Translations under genes and position numbers: made by a program | Part shown: piece after piece, positions 12,501 through 19,265 of the stretch | How positions within the stretch are numbered: the stretch's first letter is position 1 | How the letters are laid out: each line of letters starts with the position of its first letter | NCBI GenBank assembly: GCA_963978895.1 | Contig: OZ022241.1 | Coordinates: 25,661,573 to 25,725,572, forward strand | DNA length: 64,000 nt | Direction of reading: 5' to 3' | Source of the DNA: Erpobdella octoculata | Lineage: Eukaryota; Annelida; Clitellata; Hirudinida; Erpobdellidae | Notes under the pieces: model-generated | What the model was told of the DNA's origin: nothing | The model's database searches: none | What the model saw: only the letters and a program-made list of their open reading frames with translations

Positions 12501-13560
12501 TCCAGGGTGTATGGTCACACAAAATACACCAGCAACAGCACCTCTTCATCCTTGGGAGTGGCCGAGCAAACCGTGGCAGCGAATTCAGATTGACTATTGT
12601 GGCCCGTATTTAGGCTACATGTTTCTAGTCGTGGTTGATGCACACTCCAAGTGGCCAGAAGTTGCAATCACAAAATCGACAACGTCAGAACGAACGATTG
12701 AAATTCTGCAAGAAATTTTCAGCCGAAACGGAATTTGTGAACAACTAGTCAGCGACAATGCACCACAGTTTACTTCAGAAGAGTTTCTACAATTCATGAA
12801 GAACAACGGAATTGTACACATTAAGTCTGTGCCATATCACCCAGCGACCAACGGGTTGGCGGAACGTTTTGTACAAACACTCAAGAAAGCACTGAAATCC
12901 GCTCAAAGTGATGCAGGTACGCTGAGGAAGAAGTTGGCACAATTTCTGCTGACTTATCGTAACACGCCACATTCAACGACAAATGAAACACCAGCTAAGC
13001 TTTTCATGGGACGTTCATTAAGATCAAAGTTGGATTTACTGAGACCAAGTCTGGAAGACCGAGTGCATCATGCACAAATTAGAACAATGGAGGGTCATTC
13101 AAGCAGCAAATTACGCAATTTTATGGAAGGACAAACGGTGGCAGTTCGTGATTACCGAGGCCAAGATAAGTGGATGCCTGCGACAGTAGTAAAACGTGCA
13201 GGTCCGCTGAGTTACGAGGTGAAGACAAAAACTACAAATCCGTCTATTTGGCGCCGTCATGTTGATCAGATGCGGGCCGCAGAACCGTCAACCACTACAT
13301 CAGTCTACAGCCCTCCTACACCAGTTCTCGATGTGACGGCACAGCCGCTGCTGCAGGCAGTTTCGCCACCGAAATTTGCAGTACCATCAACTGTGCCAAC
13401 ACCTAGTGAGTCTACAACCAACGCAACACTCACCAACAGCACACCTGTCGTGGCAGCAGAAATCGTGGAGCGACTTGTGGCCAGTGCAGCAGTGACCAGC
13501 GATACTGAAAGGCGTTACCCAAGCAGAATTAGGAAAGCTCCGGACAGGCTAATTATCTAG
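9529..13560 (+). CDS. gag-pol: Gypsy Gag-Pol polyprotein
   Basis: A single frame of 1343 codons from the ATG at 9529; the in-frame sequence reaches back to the LTR without another ATG. Residues follow from that ATG. Gag matrix/capsid-like region 1-200, two CCHC zinc knuckles from about 202 (CYRCLATDHDPAGC, CHGCSKKGHIRLAC), retropepsin DTGSGVS at about 304, reverse transcriptase with ILDDMIV near 589 (Tyr replaced by Leu before DD), RNase H with DASPYG near 738, and integrase with an HHCC finger from 958. The integrase triad is Asp1022, Asp1076 and Glu1112, the expected D-D-35-E. No frameshift separates gag and pol and no env follows. All catalytic residues appear intact, so the copy may be active. 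Confidence 0.97.
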   Translation: MALSIGRIEPFDDTTEQWNIYIERVEQYFITNDIDENKRVPALLSLIGSKTYGLLRSLTAPTKPSTKSFAEIVEVLQRHLSPKPLVIAERFRFHKRDQHEGESISAFIAEIRKLSEHCEFGEALDSSLLDRLVCGLKNEAIQKRLLTEETLTFKRSIDIAIVMETAVKDATELQSVRHSSDQEVHRMQTGKPSNSINKYLPCYRCLATDHDPAGCRFKFSVCHGCSKKGHIRLACRSTQRSKFIQKSIPGGGNRRNDVHAFSDDESPSVSSIEVVDNYNLQSNAREKIWLTAIVNKKTLKMELDTGSGVSLITINDYRKMFKDVPLTATDILFRTYTGEKLKPAGVIDVSVKYAGQTKMLKLYVVSRGGPPLFGREWLKHLKLDWQQLKYVEPEYNSEDTQKMLNSLLEKYKDVFPPGLGKLQEIEAKLTLVNNANPRFLKARQLPYALRPKVEKELDQLEQEGVLSKINHSDWATPIVPVVKRDGSVRICGDFKTTLNPVLCVDQYPLPRIEDIFASLSGGQKFSKIDLRQAYLQMEVQEDCRKYLTINTHRGLYRYNRLVFGVASAPAVWQRAIDQVLQGIPNVQCILDDMIVTGKNDKDHLETLEKVLERLQMYGLRANKKKTSFFQKRIVYCGHEIDRNGLHKTQDKIDAILAAPAPCNQQQLRSFNGLLQYYSRFLPNLSAVMRPLYRLLEKQTKWAWSTECDQAFTAVKQLVASDRVLMHYNPSLPIRLACDASPYGLGAVLSHVTSDNVERPVAFVSRSLSAVERNYSQLDKEALCLYWAAKKFFSYIYGRRFTLVTDHQPLVSIFNPNKSLPAMSAARLLRYAVFLSGLDYTIEFRESGKHANADFFSRLPLATADDHESDAADVFAISQLNSLPVTSNDIRRHTQRDPLLSRVYQLTMSGWNHVLPRDQELTPFYNRRTELSVIQRCVMWGMRVVVPMPLRQHILNQLHEGHSGVVKMKNLARSYVWWPGIDQEIEHVTAKCPGCMVTQNTPATAPLHPWEWPSKPWQRIQIDYCGPYLGYMFLVVVDAHSKWPEVAITKSTTSERTIEILQEIFSRNGICEQLVSDNAPQFTSEEFLQFMKNNGIVHIKSVPYHPATNGLAERFVQTLKKALKSAQSDAGTLRKKLAQFLLTYRNTPHSTTNETPAKLFMGRSLRSKLDLLRPSLEDRVHHAQIRTMEGHSSSKLRNFMEGQTVAVRDYRGQDKWMPATVVKRAGPLSYEVKTKTTNPSIWRRHVDQMRAAEPSTTTSVYSPPTPVLDVTAQPLLQAVSPPKFAVPSTVPTPSESTTNATLTNSTPVVAAEIVERLVASAAVTSDTERRYPSRIRKAPDRLII

Positions 13561-13572
13561 AAAGGGAGGAAT

Positions 13573-13733
13573 TGTAGTGTGCTGGCTGCTAGCTGCTAGG
13601 CTGCGCTATATATATATATATATATAAGACTGACGCACAGCAGCGCACGCGCTGCGGATCAGAAATATTTTAGGAACATTCCGTTTGATTTGAGTTTAGT
13701 TTGATTTTATTCAAATAAGATTAAAATACAACA
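13573..13733 (+). repeat. 3' LTR of gypsy element
   Basis: 161 bp and nearly identical to the 5' LTR. It is longer by three TA units and differs at one G/C position (AACATTGCG against AACATTCCG). It is followed immediately by the GTAAC target duplication. Confidence 0.95.
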
Positions 13734-13739
13734 GTAACG

Positions 13740-14658
13740 ATTTGTTTTATTCATAGATATCTATGGTTGTATTATTACGGATAATATAAAAATCTTTTAT
13801 AGCATATATAATTTTATAGAAAGCGTAAAGTGTTTGTTTATTTATAAAACGCAATTGCTAAAAAGCATTTAATAAAGACGCTTAATAAATGGTATTTGCA
13901 TTGTGTCGTATTATATTTTCCTAGATTTTGTTCTATCTCGGTTCACTGAGCGCGTCGAACGAGTCGCCTGGGATGAGATAAGATGCTAATCAAAAGTTAA
14001 TTAACGACTCGCTTCTACAGCTCTTGTGTTAGAAATAATTTGAAAGTACAAAACAAACTATACTGGTTAAAAATTACCAATCAATTCGAAACATTAGATT
14101 TTTAAACCATTTGAAACCTCTGCTTCCTGCTGCACTACTACCCCTGCGCTGTTTGTGAATTTTTATTTTATTTATTTATTCGTGTTTTAAGAAAAGACCT
14201 GACCGAACGCAAGAAATCATAAAAAAATAAGCAAAAAAAAGAAATTAAAAGAAAGTCTGTCTAGTCTATAACGAACATTCAATATTCCGCTAATTATAAT
14301 GACTGGCAATAGTTAATTTTAGACAATAATAATAGAATAACGTTATTGAATCAGCTAATAGAGTTGAAAGAAGTTAGGTTAGTAAGAGTCGTAGAAGAGC
14401 ATTCTAATAATAAAGTTACAAGCAAAACTAGCAGAGTGATGTTGCATTGAAGGGAGTACAAAATCATGTTTCCTCTTGCGAAGAATATGACCATGATTTA
14501 TCATTACGTGGTCATACTCATTTTTAAACATTTCACTTTCATTCACACTGACATAATCTAAATGGCCATATTCTCAGGTGAGACATTCTTTTTGCTTGAC
14601 CAGCGAAATGCTTGATGTCACAGGTGTCTACCAACCCGTGTGTAGTCATAGACACCTT
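13740..14658. other. Element interior without clear genes
   Basis: AT-rich interior of the large repeat-ended element. A minus-strand open stretch at about 14580-14410 could encode a peptide with DYVSVNESEMFKNEYDHVM and HILRKRKHDFVLPSM. It has no recognisable domain and I do not call it a gene. Confidence 0.4.
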
Positions 14659-14803
14659 TCACTCTTCCCCATCAGCAGTTTTTTCATAAACTGTTTGAGT
14701 TTTAACTTCGAACCCTTTACCAGGAAGTGTAATTTCACTAATTTCTGCCGGTATAACACTTTGGAAAGAAAGCAGGAGCTAAATCTGGCTCTTGTTTAAT
14801 GCC
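14659..14803 (-). pseudogene. Unrecognised coding remnant inside the element
   Basis: On the minus strand this reads IKQEPDLAPAFFPK, then, after a one-base frame change, VIPAEISEITLPGKGF and EVKTQTVYEKTADGEE before a TGA at 14661-14659. The composition is protein-like rather than random. I cannot assign a family. It may be the 3' end of the element's transposase or another cargo gene. Confidence 0.35.
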
Positions 14804-15179
14804 TTTCACAGAACTAATATTGTTTGTTTCTTGTTCCTAATGTTCATTCTTGCTAAATCTTGACAAGAAACATAATCTTTTTGTTAAAAGAATGAGGTAA
14901 TGTAAATAAGCCAAAGTTGAGGCTCTTTGACATTGGCTGGCAAGTTGGTAAGCTCCGCCTCCGTGCCAATTACGTATAACTTATATATAGTCTGAAAGTG
15001 CGCGAAAAATCTGTTTGTTGTGAGGTCACGCCGTTATTGTTTCAGTAAATCTATCGTGTTTTGTCTGCATTTGCTAACATCTAACGAGTTTAGTTCATTC
15101 TCATTGTGTTATAATAATCAGTTAAACTCGTTGTGTTATAATAATCAGTTAGATTTTTTGATCGAAACTTTGTTACAAT

Positions 15180-15909
15180 ATGTCATCGTATTGGTCCCAG
15201 CGTAGAAAGTTGAAGCGTAAGATAGAAGAGCAGTTAGATAAAAATTGATAAAATTAGAGCCGATAATTTAGCAGATATGTGGTTGGACAGTTTACTAATA
15301 TATGGAAAGTTTTGAAAGAAATTAAAAGTAATCTGGCTCTCCTTGTCAGTCCGCCAACGACAGCAGTTAATACGGCAGTTCCGGAAAACGTTCATTTCCC
15401 CATGCACTCCATGGTACAATTTTACCAGTTGGATTCAAAATTAGAATCTAAAGAATTATTTGATGCTCTGGTAAGTCAATTACAGCATGTACTTAGATAT
15501 CTAAAATTTTTGTATTAGGTTATCACTATCATAAATTCAAACATTTGTATAGGTGATTGACTTACAAAAGCTTGGGGGAGACACAATGGCAGAGGCGTGT
15601 CGTAGGCTGCTTCGGTACACCATGGATGATGGGCTGGCTGAAAAGTTCAATTGGAAAGGGAGTGGTGGTAAAAGAAAAATGGAAATCACCTTTTTCAAAG
15701 AACTTATCATTAGTTAGCTTAACTAAACTATTAGCAAAGTCATTTTAAAAATATTAGATATCTAACAACTATTTTTTTTAAACTATTTCTCAGAAACTCT
15801 CCAAACCAATACACGCTTCCACGATTCGTCAGCCAAAGAAATTGAGGTTGTGACAAAGAAGTGGATAAAGTTTGCACATGAGAGGCTGAACCGCAAGGAG
15901 AAGAAATGA
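15180..15909 (+). CDS. DUF4806-like protein, spliced, carried by a mobile element
   Basis: Three exons are supported. Exon A is 15275-15470 (donor GTAAGT), exon B 15553-15712 (acceptor TATAG, donor GTTAGC) and exon C 15794-15909 (acceptor CTCAG, stop TGA). Phases agree. An upstream ATG at 15180 opens MSSYWSQRRKLKRKIEEQ; joining it needs a 42-nt intron (15233-15274), so that start is uncertain. The exon A-B product has the DUF4806 pattern: FPMHSMVQFYQLDSKL, a short helix, LQKLGGDTMAEACRRLLRY, LAEKFNWKGSGGKRK. Exon C adds a basic helical tail (KKWIKFAHERLNRKEKK). The domain has no known biochemical role; it recurs in transposon-linked genes of several invertebrates (family knowledge). The predicted size is about 175 residues. 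Confidence 0.6.
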
Positions 15910-16029
15910 CATTTATATAGAGCTCAAAAGACTTTCTTTAAATAAATTTTTTTATAAATTTGCAAATATTGTTTCAGTTTTGTCTATTGATGAACGTATT
16001 TGAAGTGATAATAATTTGCACGAGCAAAT

Positions 16030-16172
16030 AATAGAGGAGGTTTCTAAAGCGTTACATTGTAAACGTTTCTAAAACGTTACACGGGAAACGTTTCTAAAAC
16101 GTTACACGGGAAACGTTTCTAAAACGTTACACGGGAAACGTTTCTAAAACGTTACTCAGGAAACGTTTCTTT
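16030..16172. repeat. Tandem AACGTTTCTAAAACGTTACACGG-type units
   Basis: About five units of 25-26 bp built on AACGTTTCTAAAACGTTAC. They lie near the right end of the large element and mirror the AACGTTTC words of the left array. Confidence 0.85.
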
Positions 16173-16276
16173 AACGCACAGCCGATGAGCAAAACAACCG
16201 AAAAGAAACGCGTTTCTTGTAACCGAAAATGAACGGTTAAGAAACGTTACAAAGTGGTTACAATGTTTACTGGGTA

Positions 16277-16730
16277 ATTACCTCCCTCCCCCGGCTATCA
16301 ACTATTTTGAGAGGAAAAGAATAGCATTATGAAAAAAAAATTTTTTAATCTATGGGTTTTAAAGTCTTTGTCCCGCCTAAGGTTTTGCTAAAATGACGCC
16401 CGCCTGGAGGGGTTAAAAAAGACGTGGCTTTATAAATAAACACAATTTGATTGGTAAAATGCATTATATATTATTAAAAATACATTTAACATATTTACGT
16501 TTTCTAATTAATAAACTAGCATTCATTTTTATGACCTTTAAGGCACGTCAGAGTGCGCGTATATGCACTCAATTGCCCCGATGGCTAAGCAATAAAAGCC
16601 TAGGAATGGTTTTTTGCTCATAAAACTTACCGATATTTTTCAAATAGATAGAAACCTTTTTCTTAATAAAGACTATGTGGTCTCCAAATTTCAAAGCAAT
16701 TGGTCTAACACTTTTGGATATCATTGGCAT
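16277..16730. repeat. Dispersed repeat: end of interrupted copy and start of a second copy
   Basis: 16277-16420 matches the sequence that follows the equivalent point of the second copy (about 17490-17640). From about 16570 a second copy begins (GCTCATAAAACTTACC, then CCAAATTTCAAAGCAATTGG) and is itself interrupted by the hAT MITE at 16731. Confidence 0.55.
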
Positions 16731-17302
16731 CAGGGGCGCAACTAGCAAAAATGCTGGGGGGCTCAAGTCTGAAAATGTAAGAAAGCCCGCCGCAGACGAA
16801 AAATTTTTTCTACTGTCTTTAGTCCTCAGTCTTTTTTGGTATCTTTAATATTAATGAAAGAAAAGAAAGACTTAAAACTCAGTCTCACACCAGTTAAAGT
16901 AATTGTTAAAAAAATAACTTTATGAATAAATGTAACACCCCCCACCCAAAGAAAAACTCATCATATTTGGAGAAATTGCAGGGCCCTCCGATTTGGCCTG
17001 GAAGGGTTTGCTCAAGTTTGAAAAAGTGAAAAAAACCCGTCGAAAGCGAAAAAATTTTTGACTATCTTCAGTCTGCAGTTTTTTTTTATCTTTAAGAGTT
17101 TATTATTGATAGAACAGAAAGATTGCAAACTGAAAATAATCAAACTCAGTCTCAAACCAGTTAAAGCAAATGTTAAAAAAATAAGTTTATGAATAAATGT
17201 AACACCCCCCACCCCTAAAGAAAAACTCATCGAATTTGGAAAAATTGCAGGACCCTCCGATTTTGGTCTGGGGGGCGTACGCCCTCCCTAGTTTCGCCCC
17301 TG
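16731..17302. mobile_element. Non-autonomous hAT MITE with internal duplication
   Basis: 572 bp. Ends CAGGGGCGCAACTAG and CTAGTTTCGCCCCTG are flanked by a perfect 8-bp duplication ATTGGCAT (16723-16730 and 17303-17310). The inside consists of two diverged copies of a roughly 240-bp block, each containing GGCTCAAGT or GCTCAAGTTTG and ending near GCAGG(G/A)CCCTCCGATTT. No coding capacity is seen. Confidence 0.92.
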
Positions 17303-17310
17303 ATTGGCAT

Positions 17311-17789
17311 ATAACAAATGGTTGCATATTTATTTGTAGAGATATGCATATGACAAATTGAAAAGCAATGATACGTTAATACAAAAAAGTTTTTTGAAAA
17401 GACAAAATTAGGGTGCACGGCATTGACCCAACCTAAATCAGCCACTGGTCACCAGTCATTTTTTTGGGAGGGGGAAAATGTATAAGGTTCTGATTTCTTT
17501 TAATCTGCAACTACTGCCGTCTTTTAACTGTTTTGGAAGAAAATGTATAGCAATACGAATATAAAACTTCAGAATCTGTGGGTTTTAAAAAGATTTTGTC
17601 ACACTCCAAGGTCTGAAATGATGTCCCTGGTTTCTCCTACAATCATCAATAGCACGTTATTTTTCATTAATTTACAGACGCTGTTGATTACGTGCCCAGG
17701 GTATAACTTTCGCTTCGAATCCTTCACGTGATTCACTATAGGAATATGCATTACGTCGTGTGATTAAGTATACATACATACATACATAT
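17311..17789. repeat. Second dispersed-repeat copy, right part
   Basis: Continuation of the repeat interrupted by the MITE, ending in ACATACATACATACATATATA (17771-17791). It serves as the uninterrupted reference for the large insertion at 8887-16276. No genes seen. Confidence 0.55.
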
Positions 17790-17942
17790 ATACTCAGCAC
17801 AGAGGGGCCTGATGCAGCACCTCCTCATCAATCATACATGCTATTATAATGACTATTTATTTCTTGTTTTTTCTGCCTTTTTCATGATTTTGAATGTATG
17901 TACTATGTATTGATAACTGAATAAACAAACTCAAACATATAT
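17790..17942 (+). mobile_element. 5'-truncated LINE 3' end (same family as 1020-8130)
   Basis: This stretch is nearly identical to the complement of 1172-1022: GCACAGAGGGGCCTGATGCA, CATCAATCATACATGC, ATAACTGAATAAACAAACTC. It contains AATAAA and runs into an (AT)n tail. Only the last roughly 150 bp were copied, which is standard 5' truncation. Confidence 0.88.
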
Positions 17943-18683
17943 ATATACATATATATACATACACACACACATATATATATGCATAGTAATACATACATAT
18001 GGTTGATACTGCCATTACCACATATAGCAGTGATGGAATTAATGTCCAGACAGCAAATTTACTTTCATAAAGAACCATCATAGGAAACCACCTATTTGAT
18101 TTCCGCTCTTTCAAACGCAATAGGCTTTTTAATCTTGCCTTTCGATAATTCGCTCTTCTAACATTTCTAAAAAATACCTCGGATCAGGAATTGCAAGAGC
18201 TTTTAAGCAAAAAACGACACCTTGTTCACTGAAAAATCAAAGGCAGGCACTAGCTCCAATTCGCCTAATCATTTGAAAAGTACAGTAACTGCAATTCTAA
18301 AGATGCACTACAAATAAGAAAGCCAGTCTGCATGATGCTACTAAATCATTATGCAATTAATCTGACTCCCATATCAAGCATGAAGTGCGACCTTCTTGTG
18401 GCAGCATGACACTTTGTAATTTGGAATAACAAAAATTTCAGATGCACCCACTAAGCAACCTTCATATAAATTGCAACTGGGAAAAACAGCTTAAATATCA
18501 CACTAGTTCAAACTAGAACTAAACATTACCTAACAGCACAAATTCTTTTCACTTTCCATTATTTTCTTACACATGCCAAATTTTTCCAGTTCATAAAGTG
18601 AACTGGCGAACAAACACATATTTTTAAGGACACAGTCAACATGGTAAGCAATCCAAAGTTGTGAGGCTTGCACTATAAATAGC
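17943..18683. other. Microsatellite tail and 3' flank of the AT-hook gene
   Basis: 17938-17998 is mixed TA and CA repeat. 18000-18683 is AT-rich and would include the 3' UTR of the minus-strand AT-hook gene. I see no unambiguous AATAAA on the minus strand here; ATTAAA occurs near 18126-18131. Confidence 0.4.
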
Positions 18684-19185
18684 TTAATTTTCATCAGATG
18701 CTTCCTCCTCTTCTTCTTCATTCTCATCCTCATCCTCAGACTTCTTCTTGTCCTTAGAAAAAAATGTATACCAAATTTTGCTTAGCAGGAAAAATTTGAA
18801 CTAAAACATATAAACCATAAAATTTCTAAAGAGAATATGGCTAAGCATCAAATTAGGGTACCACACATATTGTCTTATCAGTTCACCACTCGTATAAGGC
18901 TTCATTAATGTCCCATCTATGGAGATGGATTGTTACATAGATGAACACTACATTATCTGCCTCAAACAGCAACCAAAGATAGCTGCAAGAGAGGTGTCAA
19001 TGCAAAACTTGTTATAAAATCATAAATTTGAAGAAAAAAATCTGCCTTTAAAGTATGATTGTACTACCTAGGCTCTAAGTCAACAAATACAATTGAGTAA
19101 CAAAGTTATTTAGCTAAAAACTACCTTTTTCGGGCGTCCTCTGCGTCTGGAGGCTCCAGATGTCTGCAAATCATATCACTGTATG

Positions 19186-19265
<80 letters not shown>

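Larger units (their letters stand above)
9358..13733 (+). mobile_element. Young, apparently intact Ty3/gypsy LTR retrotransposon
   Basis: Full element of 4376 bp. The LTRs (9358-9512 and 13573-13733) begin TGTAGTG and end ACAACA, and the target duplication GTAAC is perfect (9353-9357 and 13734-13738). They differ only by a (TA)n length change and one G-to-C change that I can see, so insertion is recent. A polypurine tract AAAGGGAGGAATT precedes the 3' LTR, and a primer-binding-like TGGCGACGAGGAT follows the 5' LTR. One uninterrupted gag-pol frame fills the interior. No env is present. Confidence 0.97.
8887..16276. mobile_element. Large repeat-ended DNA element carrying a DUF4806-like gene
   Basis: Comparison with the uninterrupted paralogue at 17450-17650 shows foreign DNA between about 8887 and 16276. 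The two ends are imperfect inverted repeats: AACGTTTCTTGTCCGTTACT on the left and the complement of AACGTTTCTTAACCGTTCAT on the right. Both ends carry tandem arrays of AACGTTTC-type units (8938-9357 and 16030-16170). Inside are the spliced DUF4806-like gene (15180-15909), a minus-strand coding remnant (14803-14659) and a later gypsy insertion. I could not fix a target duplication or see a complete transposase, so the superfamily is unknown. Confidence 0.5.

Noticed and set aside
14578..14799. Plus-strand 73-codon frame
   Set aside because: It overlaps the better minus-strand coding remnant at 14803-14659 and has no motif.
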